DNA of 32,409 nucleotides. It comes from Amycolatopsis coloradensis (GTDB lineage: Bacteria > Actinomycetota > Actinomycetes > Mycobacteriales > Pseudonocardiaceae). The stretch covers positions 7,858,030 through 7,890,438 of the forward strand of contig NZ_CP150484.1 of assembly GCF_037997115.1 (NCBI RefSeq), read 5' to 3'. Under the pieces are notes generated by a model. That model made no database searches. It had not been told where the DNA came from and saw only the letters and a program-made list of their open reading frames with translations. Shown here one piece after another: positions 23,641-30,420 of this stretch (position 1 is the stretch's first letter; the number at the start of each line of letters is the position of its first letter). The translations under genes and the position numbers were made by a program.

Positions 23641-23662
23641 CGCTTCGGTGACGACCGAAGCG
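23641..23662. promoter_or_regulatory. Perfect inverted repeat upstream of the PEP-mutase-like gene
   Basis: CGCTTCGGT-gacg-ACCGAAGCG is a perfect 9-bp inverted repeat with a 4-base spacer, 22 bases upstream of the ATG. If the transcript is leaderless (TACCGT as the -10), the repeat covers the -35 position. It is a candidate repressor operator or a leader hairpin. Bases 23663-23880, up to the PH-domain gene stop, contain no gene that I can support. Confidence 0.5.
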
Positions 23663-23880
23663 ATGGGCGGCACTCCCGGCGACGTGGCTTTCGCAACACG
23701 ACCGCCGGCCGTGGCGGCCAGATGTCCAGTCAGTGCCATATGTGCGGTCTCACGACCCCGCGCAAACCCACCCAAAGCACCCCAAGCGGTCACCTTGTCC
23801 TAACGCGATGTCCCTTATGGACAGTCAAGAACACGCCAGGCGGCACCCGCGGCGACGTTGCGAACACCGGCCGGAGAGCG

Positions 23881-25386
23881 TCAGGCCCGTTCCAGGAAGG
23901 GCGTCAACAGCTCCGGCACGGACTCCTCCGCGAAAAGCAGGCCCTGCGCCTCCCCCGCGTCGTACACGGAGTACGCCCCGGCACCGGCGGCCGTGGTCGC
24001 CACGACGGTCAGCAATCCCTTGCGCCGCTGGAAGATCGACTGTTTCAGCGTCCAGCCGATCACGCCTTCGCGTTCCAGGGCGAACGTGCTCCGCCGCACG
24101 GTCCCGTGCCGTCCGACGAGGTACCGCCCGGTGATCCCGTGCCCGAGGTTGCGATAGGCGTCCAGCGCCAGCAGCACCGACGCCGGCAGCAGCACGACGC
24201 CGAGCGCGGCGCCGATCACCAGGAGGACGTCGGTCAGCAGGAAGCCGAGGAGCGCGAAGATCGCCAGCAGGACCACCACCGAACCGACCCACCAGCGCAG
24301 CAGCCGTCCCCGCGCGGCGCGGGGGTGTCCGGTGAGCCGGACGGCTTCGGTCGGCGAGACCGGTTCGCGCAGGACCGACGCGACGACCCGGTTGGCCGTC
24401 ACGACGGGCGCGGCGGGCAAAAGCGTGTGGTAGTCGGTCTTGTCCTTGTCGTCGCTTTGCCGCATGCCGGTGGCGATCGCGTCGACGCGCGCCGCGCCGG
24501 AGATCCGGTTCCCGAGCGGCTCGACGAGGTCGATGCCACGCATCCGGCGTTCCTCGATCGAGATCGAGCGCGTAGTGAACAGGCCTCGGCGCACCCGCAG
24601 GGTGCCGCCGGGTTCGCGGTCGAGCCGGAAGTTCCACCACATCTCGATCCACAGGCCCAGCGCGCCGATCAGGCCGACGACCATCGCGATCGCCAGCAGG
24701 ATCAGGATCGCCACCACCAGCGGGATACCGCGGAACAGGCCGATCACCCAGTCGATCAGGCCTTTCTGCAGTCCCGCCCATTCGGAGACCTGCATCAGGC
24801 CGCCGCCCGCCGCCAGCCCCAGGGTCGGGGTCAGGAACGACATCGGTGCGTAGCGGATCCAGCTGCGGTCCAGCTCGGCGAGCGGCGCGTTCTCGTCGGC
24901 CTCCGCGATTTCCGCGCGGCGCAGCAGGTCGGCGCGCAGCCGTTCGGCCTCGGCGCGTGAGACGGGGTTGAGCTTGATCCGGCCCTGCCCGCCCGACTCG
25001 TGCGACCCGGTGCCGATGGTCACCACCGCGACGCCGAACAGCCGGTGCAGCGGGTTCGCCGTCAGGTCGACGTTGCGGATCCGTTCCCGCTGCAGGGATT
25101 TCCGCGACCTGAAGACCAGGGTGAACGCCGTCTCCAGCCGGTCCGGCGTGACCCGGTAGCGCACGCCCTTCCAGTAGAAGAGCTCCACCAGTACGCCGCC
25201 GCCGATGAGGACCACCCCGCCGGCGACGACCCAGACGAGCGCGACCCAGAACCTTCCCCCGCCGCTCACGATCGCGGCCGTGGTCGGGATCGCGGCGCCG
25301 ACGGCCGCGCCGGTCATCATCAGCGCGGTGACGGCGAGCGTCCGTTTGTCGAGTGTGCTCCAGCCCTCGAACTCGCCTGAGGTCAT
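23881..25386 (-). CDS. Membrane protein with three bacterial PH (bPH_2/DUF304) domains
   Basis: A 501-residue YdbT-like protein. It has paired TM segments near residues 18-65, 195-240 and 355-400. Each pair is followed by a bPH_2-type domain: the first around YRVTPDRLETAFTLVFRSRK and IRNVDLTANPLHRLFGVAVV, the second around LRVRRGLFTTRSISIEERRM and IDLVEPLGNRI, the third around VGRHGTVRRSTFALEREGVI. The family is widespread; B. subtilis YdbS/YdbT homologues have been linked to defence against an antimicrobial peptide, so an envelope role is plausible. The ATG overlaps the stop of the upstream smaller PH protein (ATGA), so the two are translationally coupled. Confidence 0.88.
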   Translation of the reverse strand: MTSGEFEGWSTLDKRTLAVTALMMTGAAVGAAIPTTAAIVSGGGRFWVALVWVVAGGVVLIGGGVLVELFYWKGVRYRVTPDRLETAFTLVFRSRKSLQRERIRNVDLTANPLHRLFGVAVVTIGTGSHESGGQGRIKLNPVSRAEAERLRADLLRRAEIAEADENAPLAELDRSWIRYAPMSFLTPTLGLAAGGGLMQVSEWAGLQKGLIDWVIGLFRGIPLVVAILILLAIAMVVGLIGALGLWIEMWWNFRLDREPGGTLRVRRGLFTTRSISIEERRMRGIDLVEPLGNRISGAARVDAIATGMRQSDDKDKTDYHTLLPAAPVVTANRVVASVLREPVSPTEAVRLTGHPRAARGRLLRWWVGSVVVLLAIFALLGFLLTDVLLVIGAALGVVLLPASVLLALDAYRNLGHGITGRYLVGRHGTVRRSTFALEREGVIGWTLKQSIFQRRKGLLTVVATTAAGAGAYSVYDAGEAQGLLFAEESVPELLTPFLERA

Positions 25387-25886
25387 GTCGCGTCCCCCGG
25401 CGTCGCCTGCGTCGTTTCGGTGAGCTGCTCCGCCAGGCTCGCGGCCAATTCGTGGTCGAGTCCGCGGATCTTGACCGCGCCCCGCGCCGACGCCGTGGTG
25501 ACCGTGACGGTCGCGAGCTTGAACAGCTGCTGCAGCGGACCGCGCAGGGTGTCCACGGTCTGGATCCGCGACATCGGCGCGACGCGCCACTCCTGCCAGA
25601 AGAACCCGGAGCGGGCGTACACCGCCGTCTCCGTGACCTCCCAGCGATGCACCTGGAACCACCACAGCGGCATCGCGATCACCCAGACCAGGCCCAGCAC
25701 CGCGAATACCGCCGCCGGTGTCAGCAGCCAGAAGCGCGCGGGCGTGATGAGCAGCCCGAGCACCACCAGTACCAGCACCGGCGCGCCCCAGAAGAGCGTT
25801 CCCTGCAGCCTCCACCAGCCCACGACCCGCTGATCCAGCGCGTTCCGCGGCGGCCTCAACCGCACCTTCCCCCGTTCGGCTTCCAC
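25383..25886 (-). CDS. Small bPH_2-domain membrane protein (YdbS-like)
   Basis: A 167-residue partner of the triple-PH protein. It has two TM helices (LFWGAPVLVLVVLGLLI and AAVFAVLGLVWVIAMPLWW), then a bPH_2 domain with the strands VTETAVYARSGFFWQEWRV, the SRIQTVDTLRGPLQQLF motif and a short C-terminal tail. The start is chosen as GTG 25886 because GGGGGTGA, one base from the ideal anti-Shine-Dalgarno complement, lies 5 bases upstream. GTG 25895 is possible. The longer frame starting at ATG 25925 or GTG 25952 would begin upstream of the predicted transcription start. It is controlled from the divergent promoter region shared with the TetR gene. Confidence 0.82.
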   Translation of the reverse strand: MEAERGKVRLRPPRNALDQRVVGWWRLQGTLFWGAPVLVLVVLGLLITPARFWLLTPAAVFAVLGLVWVIAMPLWWFQVHRWEVTETAVYARSGFFWQEWRVAPMSRIQTVDTLRGPLQQLFKLATVTVTTASARGAVKIRGLDHELAASLAEQLTETTQATPGDAT

Positions 25887-25907
25887 CGAAATCACCCCCG
25901 ACGAGCG

Positions 25908-25936
25908 TTTACAATGCGATCGCATCGTAATAGCGT
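25908..25936 (+). promoter_or_regulatory. Predicted sigma-70-type promoter of the TetR gene
   Basis: TTTACA (25908-25913), 17 bases, then TAGCGT (25931-25936). The predicted transcription start is near 25943, about 40 bases before the TetR GTG. One 12-bp palindrome fills most of the spacer and the second lies just past the start site. The promoter overlaps the oppositely directed one at 25924-25952. Confidence 0.65.
25914..25925. promoter_or_regulatory. Operator 1, perfect 12-bp palindrome
   Basis: ATGCGATCGCAT is self-complementary. It lies in the spacer of the rightward promoter and overlaps the -10 of the leftward promoter by two bases. An identical copy is centred 38 bases to the right. 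It is the likely binding site of the adjacent TetR protein, inferred from position and symmetry. Confidence 0.75.
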
Positions 25937-25952
25937 CGGACAGTAGTGGCAA
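25924..25952 (-). promoter_or_regulatory. Predicted sigma-70-type promoter of the bPH_2 operon
   Basis: On the minus strand, TTGCCA (25952-25947), a 17-base spacer, then TACGAT (25929-25924). The predicted start is near 25917, inside operator 1, giving a leader of about 30 bases to GTG 25886. The -35 shares one base with operator 2. Confidence 0.65.
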
Positions 25953-25963
25953 TGCGATCGCAT
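25952..25963. promoter_or_regulatory. Operator 2, perfect 12-bp palindrome
   Basis: A second copy of ATGCGATCGCAT, also preceded by A. It touches the -35 of the leftward promoter and lies about 10 bases past the predicted start of the rightward transcript, so occupancy should block both directions. Confidence 0.75.
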
Positions 25964-25983
25964 GGCAAACAGCGGAACGGGCG

Positions 25984-26598
25984 GTGAAGGTGCCGAAGCA
26001 GGTGGATCACGCCACGCGACGAGCGGAGATCGCCGAGGCGCTGACGAGGCTGACGGCCACGCGAGGCCTCGAAGGAGTCAGCCTCCGGCACGTCGCCGCC
26101 GAAGCGGGCATGTCGATGGGTTTGGTACAGCATTACTTCAAGACCAAGGACGAGATGCTGCTGTTCGCCGTCGAACGCCGCTCGCAGGTCTACGAAGAGC
26201 GCATCAAGGCCCAGCTGAAAGCCGGCGAACTGCCGTCGACACCGAAGGCCATCATCCGCGCGATCATGACCGAGATTCTGCCGCTCGACGAGCGCGGGCG
26301 CGGCGACTGGCTGATGGGCGTCGCGTTCTTCATCCGCGCGATCTCCGATCCGTCGTTCGCGGCCGCGTTCACCGACGGCGTCCCGCAGCTGTTCGAACTG
26401 TTCGCCGTCCTGATCCGCCAGGGCCAGGAGGCGGGCGATGTCGACAAGTCGGCCGACCCGATGCACGAATCCGCGATCCTCTGGGCACTCGCCGATTCGC
26501 AGGGCACCAACATCGTGATGAACCACCGCACGCCCGAGGAGGCACTGTCCACTGTGGACTACTACCTCGACCGGCTGTTCGGTCAGGCCGAGAGCTGA
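25984..26598 (+). CDS. TetR-family regulator (TetR1), probable autoregulator of the bPH_2 operon
   Basis: A 204-residue TetR/AcrR-type repressor. The N-terminal helix-turn-helix (RRAEIAEALTRLTATRGLEG, then VSLRHVAAEAGMSMGLVQHYF and KTKDEML) occupies residues of about 12-60. The C-terminal helical ligand domain contains DWLMGVAFFIRAISDPSF and resembles the BetI-like C-terminal family. It starts at GTG 25984; GTG 25990 is an alternative. It is divergent from the bPH_2 genes, with two identical palindromes in between. Its 3' end overlaps the convergent HxlR gene by 16 bases. The ligand is unknown. Confidence 0.88.
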   Translation: MKVPKQVDHATRRAEIAEALTRLTATRGLEGVSLRHVAAEAGMSMGLVQHYFKTKDEMLLFAVERRSQVYEERIKAQLKAGELPSTPKAIIRAIMTEILPLDERGRGDWLMGVAFFIRAISDPSFAAAFTDGVPQLFELFAVLIRQGQEAGDVDKSADPMHESAILWALADSQGTNIVMNHRTPEEALSTVDYYLDRLFGQAES

Positions 26599-26945
26599 CC
26601 GTCGTGGTTCTTGCGCGCGTCGAGCACTTCGCCCATGTGGACACGAGCCCACTGGTCGAGCATCTCGAGCGGTTCGGCGAGGTTGCGGCCGAGCGCGGTC
26701 AGCTCGTACTCGACGTGCGGAGGGATCTCCGGGTACGCGGTGCGCGTCAGGATGCCGTCGCGGACGAGGCTGCGCAGCGTCTGGGTGAGGACCTTCTGCG
26801 AGATGCCGCGCACGCGTTTGCCGATCTCGGTGAACCGGAGCGGGCCGTCGCCGAGCACGCCGACGATCAGCACGGTCCACTGATCGCCGATACGGTCGAG
26901 CAGCGCACGGGTGGGGCAGTCGGGGTCGTACGGGTTTCCGAGCAC
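26583..26945 (-). CDS. HxlR-family transcriptional regulator
   Basis: A 120-residue winged-helix MarR-like regulator of the HxlR type. It has the N-terminal Cys (YDPDCPTRALLDRIG), then DQWTVLIVGVLGDGPLRFTE, GISQKVLTQTLRSLVRDGIL and VEYELTALGRNLAEPL. HxlR proteins often sense thiol-reactive or aldehyde stress through that Cys. GTG 26945 has an excellent GAGGAGGT ribosome site. A perfect inverted repeat lies 12 bases upstream. It is tail-to-tail overlapping with TetR1 and 35 bases past the TetR2 stop. Targets are not evident; autoregulation is likely. Confidence 0.9.
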   Translation of the reverse strand: MLGNPYDPDCPTRALLDRIGDQWTVLIVGVLGDGPLRFTEIGKRVRGISQKVLTQTLRSLVRDGILTRTAYPEIPPHVEYELTALGRNLAEPLEMLDQWARVHMGEVLDARKNHDGQLSA

Positions 26946-26956
26946 GTGACCTCCTC

Positions 26957-26973
26957 ACTCTCCCTGGGAGAGT
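26957..26973. promoter_or_regulatory. Candidate HxlR operator
   Basis: ACTCTCCC-T-GGGAGAGT is a perfect 8-bp inverted repeat with a one-base centre, 12 bases upstream of the HxlR start. It overlaps a minus-strand TACTCT box (26974-26969) that could be the -10. Position and symmetry suggest the autoregulatory site. Confidence 0.55.
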
Positions 26974-26980
26974 AACACGC

Positions 26981-27604
26981 CTAGTGAGAGGGAGTGGGCC
27001 GCATCAGCGCCTCGAACAGCAGGATCAGATGACGGCGGCCACGCTCCCACCGCGCCTCCAGCTCGGTCTGGTCGCGAGTCGCCCAGCTGGCGATGAGGAT
27101 GCCGCGGACGACGTCCATCGCCGTGTACACCGCGTGCAGGAACTCCGGATGCGCCGAGTGGTCCGGCAGCAGCGCCTTGCCGAACTCGACCAGGCTGCTC
27201 GTCGCGATCGGCTCGACCACCGCCATCTGGGCGCGCAGTTCCGCGTCGGTCCGCGACGCCACCCACAGCTCCACCGTCGCCGAGAAGACCGGCCCCTGGT
27301 GCATCTCCCACAGCAGCTGCAACGCGTCCCCGACCGGATCCGCCGAGGCCTTGAGCCGGTCGATCTCCGCCATCGCGACCTCGGTGCGCTTGGCCGCGAG
27401 ATGCCGGATCGCGGAGGTGACGAGGTCGGTCTTCGTCGGGAAATGGTGCACCTGCGCGCCGCGGGTCACCCCGGCGCGATCCGCGACGCGGGTGGTCGTG
27501 GTACCCGCGTAGCCGTATTCGACGAGACAGTCGATCGTGGCGTCGAGCAGCCTGACGCGCATCGCGGCGCTGCGTTCCTCCTGGGTGCGTCGTGGGGCTG
27601 CCAT
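26981..27604 (-). CDS. TetR-family regulator (TetR2)
   Basis: A 207-residue TetR protein. It has MRVRLLDATIDCLVEYGYAG, TTTTRVADRAGVTRGAQVHHF and PTKTDLVTSAIRHLA as the DNA-binding domain, followed by a helical ligand domain (HQGPVFSATVELWVASRTDA). ATG 27604 has no Shine-Dalgarno sequence, but a TAAAGT box ends 6 bases upstream, consistent with a leaderless transcript. It lies immediately downstream of a truncated SRPBCC gene whose residual frame runs into it. Whether it regulates that gene or others is not visible. Confidence 0.87.
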   Translation of the reverse strand: MAAPRRTQEERSAAMRVRLLDATIDCLVEYGYAGTTTTRVADRAGVTRGAQVHHFPTKTDLVTSAIRHLAAKRTEVAMAEIDRLKASADPVGDALQLLWEMHQGPVFSATVELWVASRTDAELRAQMAVVEPIATSSLVEFGKALLPDHSAHPEFLHAVYTAMDVVRGILIASWATRDQTELEARWERGRRHLILLFEALMRPTPSH

Positions 27605-27981
27605 GCGCCTACTTTATGGTGCGCCACGCGAGGCGCGCGCCACGAGGCGGTGAACGTGGAATGCCAGTGGATCGCGGTGCCGTTCCGCTCGGGAGTGAGG
27701 TCGACGTAGGCGCGGTAGTCGCGAAGCGGGAGCCCCTTCTTCAGGGCGTAGCCGAAGCGCTTGCCGGGTTCGAGCGCGATGACCTCTTCGCAGCTGTGGA
27801 CGCCGTTGGTGCTGAAGACGCCGACGGCACCGAGGCCGTTCTCGTCCCCCTTCTCGAGCAGGCGGAACGCGCCCATGGGTGACCAGTCGGGCCAGCGCTC
27901 GCGGTCCACGAGGAGGTCGTAGACGGTTTCGGGGCTCGCGCTCGTGTGACCGTGGACGGAAATGCGCTGGATCTTCGCCAT
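27466..27981 (-). pseudogene. SRPBCC-family protein, C-terminally truncated, tail reads into TetR2
   Basis: The first about 110 residues are a normal SRPBCC (polyketide cyclase/dehydrase, START-like) protein: VHGHTSASPETVYDLLVDRE, RWPDWSPMGAFRLLEKG, CEEVIALEPGKRFGYAL and IHWHSTFTA. Family members continue for about 35-40 more residues forming the long C-terminal helix. Here the sequence instead turns into SWRAPRVAHHKVG and a Pro/Arg/Ser-rich shadow frame of TetR2, overlapping that gene by 139 bases. ATG 27981 has a good AAGGAG. The hydrophobic cavity would be incomplete, so it is probably non-functional. A pair of direct repeats lies at the break. Confidence 0.7.
27621..27650. repeat. Imperfect direct repeat at the SRPBCC truncation point
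   Basis: GCGCCACGCGAGGCG (27621-27635) and GCGCCACGAGGCGG (27637-27650) are tandem near-copies differing by a 2-base gap. They lie just where SRPBCC homology ends (about 27652) and before the TetR2 start. They could be a deletion scar or the sequence that drove the deletion. Confidence 0.5.
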
Positions 27982-27998
27982 CCGTGCTCCTTCTCTCT

Positions 27999-28020
27999 CG
28001 CATTCAGAGGACTAAATGCG
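27999..28020. repeat. GTCCTCTGAA element, copy C (hairpin)
   Basis: CGCATT and AATGCG arms surround the loop TAGTCCTCTG (read on the minus strand). It overlaps the stop codon of the S15-like hydrolase gene and precedes the SRPBCC start by 17 bases. Compared with copy B the fourth stem pair is A-T instead of G-C on both sides, so pairing is conserved. Confidence 0.65.
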
Positions 28021-29805
28021 CCCGGCGACCGGCACCGAGAGCGAAGTCCCGCCCAGCTCGAAGGTCACCCGGGCACCGAGCGCGGGCAGCGCCGGGTCGA
28101 ACATGTCCCCGTCGGTCCCGCCCAGGACGAGGGCCAGCCGGTGCCCCGCCGGGACGACGTGGTCGAGGCTGCTCAGCCGGAAGGTCATCGTGTACGCCTT
28201 GCCGGGCACGAGCGGTTCGCCCCGCCACAGTGACCGGTGGTGGCCGAGGTCCGCCCAGCCGGTCGCCACGATCCGTTCGTCCACAGTGGTCAGATCGGCG
28301 ACGGTGTCGAGGAAGCAGCCGGAGTCCGCGGCGGTGCCCGCGCCCCAGCAGGAGCGGGTGGTCAGGTTCTTCGTACCGAGCGCGGGGAATTTCGTGTTCC
28401 GCGCGGTCGCGGGGCCGTAGTCCACCAGCACCGCGCCGATCCGTGCGGCGGGTTTGTCCGAGCGGGCGGTCACCGTGACGGTGGCCGTCCCGGCGACGCG
28501 GGTATCCGCCCGCACTGGCTCACCTGCGAAAACGACCCGATCCGGACTCGGCTCCGACGGGTTCTCCACCCACTGCGACGCCCCGCGCGCCGGATCGTCG
28601 GTCACCGCGGCGGAACCTGACGAAGGCCGGTTCCCCAGCCCACCCGACACCGTGGGCCACAGGGTGCGTGACCGCGAGACCGGGGGCCAGCGGCGTTCGT
28701 CGGTCCAGCGGTCCGGGGTGTGCTCGATCCGGATCGCGGGCTCGGTCTCGACACCGTTGCGGACGCCGAGCAGCCAGCGGTCGAACCAGCGGTGCAGCGT
28801 CCGCACGAACCGCGACCGGTCGAGGTCGAACGGGTCGACGTGCGCCGCCTGGTGCAGCCACGCCTTGCGCGGCACGCCGTGCGCGTTCAGCGCCTCCCAC
28901 CACGGTCCGAACTGGATGGGGTTCACGTTGAGGTCGTGGAAGCCCATCGACGCGAAAACGCTCGCACGCACCTTGCCGGTCTTCGCCACGTAGTCGAGCT
29001 CGCGCCAGTAGTCGTTGAAGTTCCCGTCCGTCCCCGCGCGGCGCGCGTTGTCCTCTTCGAACGGACGGCACAGCTTCCCGGCACGCTCGTTGTAGAAACC
29101 GGGGCCGCCCGCCCAGCCGAAATAGGCGCCGTGCGAGTTGTGGACCTCGTAGTACGAGCTGACCCCGGCGATCGGCACGATGGTCTTCAGGCCTTCGATC
29201 CCGGACGCGGCCATCCCGATCGCGGTCGCCCCGTCCTGCGACTTCCCGATCGCGCCGACCGACCCGTTCGCCCACTCCGCCCGCACGCGCTCGGGGCCGA
29301 ACGGCGTGCGGAAAGCCTGAACGCGCCCGCTGAGCCAGTTCACGACGCCGTTGCCGGACGCGACGTCGTCGAAGCACCCGGACGAGCGATTGGTGCCCCC
29401 GACGTCGACCAGCACGACCGCGTATCCGCGCGGGACGAAGTAGTTGTCGTAGAAGAGCGGGAACTGCGACGGCGTGCCGTCGGGGAGGTACGTCTTCGGC
29501 TGACGCTCGTTGCCGCGCCCGACCTTCTCGTAGTACGGGCTCACGTCCATGATCACCGGAACGCGCTGACCGCGCGCGGCCGGTTCCGCCGGGCGGATGA
29601 TGTCGGCGGCGACCCGGTCGGTCCGCCCGTCGCGGTCGAGGTCCTGGCCGGTCTCGACCCAGGCGGTCTCCCGGATGGCCTTCTCGTAGGAGAACACCGG
29701 CTCGCTGACGCCGTCACGCAGGACGAACGCGGGTGACGCGACGGCGGGCGCGGCGGTGAGCAGCAGTGTCGCCACGACGGTGGCGGTCAAGGTCTTGAGC
29801 CCCAT
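28012..29805 (-). CDS. Secreted CocE/NonD, X-Pro dipeptidyl-peptidase S15-like hydrolase
   Basis: A 597-residue exported hydrolase. A Sec signal (KTLTATVVATLLLTAAPAVA, cleaved near ASPA) is followed by an alpha/beta hydrolase domain with VPVIMDVSPYY, GYAVVLVDVGGTNRSSGCFD and the nucleophile elbow GKSQDG (Ser189), and HQAAHVDPFD with His near 322. A C-terminal jelly-roll-like domain typical of S15/CocE enzymes follows (DKPAARIGAVLVDYG, then PAGHRLALVLGG). Relatives usually read GxSYxG, so Gln replaces the Tyr after the Ser. ATG 29805 is chosen; the frame stays open for over 1200 bases upstream, but that part overlaps plus-strand genes. Substrate is unknown: X-Pro peptides or esters. Confidence 0.87.
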   Translation of the reverse strand: MGLKTLTATVVATLLLTAAPAVASPAFVLRDGVSEPVFSYEKAIRETAWVETGQDLDRDGRTDRVAADIIRPAEPAARGQRVPVIMDVSPYYEKVGRGNERQPKTYLPDGTPSQFPLFYDNYFVPRGYAVVLVDVGGTNRSSGCFDDVASGNGVVNWLSGRVQAFRTPFGPERVRAEWANGSVGAIGKSQDGATAIGMAASGIEGLKTIVPIAGVSSYYEVHNSHGAYFGWAGGPGFYNERAGKLCRPFEEDNARRAGTDGNFNDYWRELDYVAKTGKVRASVFASMGFHDLNVNPIQFGPWWEALNAHGVPRKAWLHQAAHVDPFDLDRSRFVRTLHRWFDRWLLGVRNGVETEPAIRIEHTPDRWTDERRWPPVSRSRTLWPTVSGGLGNRPSSGSAAVTDDPARGASQWVENPSEPSPDRVVFAGEPVRADTRVAGTATVTVTARSDKPAARIGAVLVDYGPATARNTKFPALGTKNLTTRSCWGAGTAADSGCFLDTVADLTTVDERIVATGWADLGHHRSLWRGEPLVPGKAYTMTFRLSSLDHVVPAGHRLALVLGGTDGDMFDPALPALGARVTFELGGTSLSVPVAGRI

Positions 29806-29878
29806 CGTCCGAGTATCGCTTACGAAACCCGAACATTTCCCCCACATTCCTCGTATCCGGCCGCGCGACGCTCTTCGC

Positions 29879-30247
29879 ATGCTGAAACACACCATCGCCC
29901 TCTGCCTGACCGCGGCCGGCCTCGTCGCGCTCGCTCCCGCGGCCTCGGCCCAGGCACCGATCACCCTGAGCCCCGAAGAGTCCCAGCAGTTGTGCGCCGA
30001 ATGGCTGCCGAAGCTCACCCAGCGCACCACCAAACTCACCGAACGCATCAACGGAGGCCCCGAGATCCGCGGTTCGGTGGCGAACCTCAAGGCCAGGGCC
30101 GAGGGCCAGCGCAAAAAGGGCCACAACGACACCGCCGACAGGCTGCAAAAGCGCGCCGACAAGCGCAACGGCAGGCTGCCGGAGCTCACCGCGGCGAAGC
30201 AGAAGCTCGACGCGTTCGCGGGCGCGCACTGCAAGGCGGGCAAGTGA
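29879..30247 (+). CDS. Small secreted helical protein, function unknown
   Basis: A 122-residue protein with a Sec signal peptide (residues 1-24, cleaved after ASA). The mature part is Lys/Arg-rich and helical (LPKLTQRTTKLTERI, VANLKARAEGQRKKG, DTADRLQKRADKRNG) and carries two Cys, at 39 and 118, near its ends that could form a disulfide. I do not recognise a family. It is divergent from the S15-like hydrolase (73-base gap), and its stop overlaps the start of a small lipoprotein gene (GTGA). It leads a probable operon that continues to the two-component system, so it may be linked to signal sensing. Confidence 0.75.
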   Translation: MLKHTIALCLTAAGLVALAPAASAQAPITLSPEESQQLCAEWLPKLTQRTTKLTERINGGPEIRGSVANLKARAEGQRKKGHNDTADRLQKRADKRNGRLPELTAAKQKLDAFAGAHCKAGK

Positions 30248-30408
30248 AACGTCTCCTGGCCGCCGGGTTGACCGCGCTCGCGCTCTTCGGCGCGGTCGCG
30301 TGCACCGACGACGAACCCGCTTCGAGCCCGGCGCCGGGTGAGCTGAGCGACGTCCAGCACACGCTCGACTCGATCGAGCAGGACATGGCAGGCGACCCCG
30401 CCCCATGA
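30244..30408 (+). CDS. Small lipoprotein, function unknown
   Basis: A 54-residue predicted lipoprotein. KRLLAAGLTALALFGAVAC gives a lipobox (AVAC), and a short acidic mature part follows: TDDEPASSPAPGELSDVQHT, then LDSIEQDMAGDPAP. The GTG start overlaps the TGA of the secreted-protein gene by 4 bases. The response-regulator GTG begins 12 bases past its stop. Its small size means the call rests on the signal peptide, coupling and position; a role as an accessory to the adjacent kinase is speculation. Confidence 0.65.
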   Translation: MKRLLAAGLTALALFGAVACTDDEPASSPAPGELSDVQHTLDSIEQDMAGDPAP

Positions 30409-30420
30409 CAGGATCGGCCG

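Noticed and set aside
25887..25952. Longer N-terminus for the small bPH_2 protein
   Set aside because: It would start within or upstream of the predicted promoter and operators; GTG 25886 has a near-ideal ribosome site.
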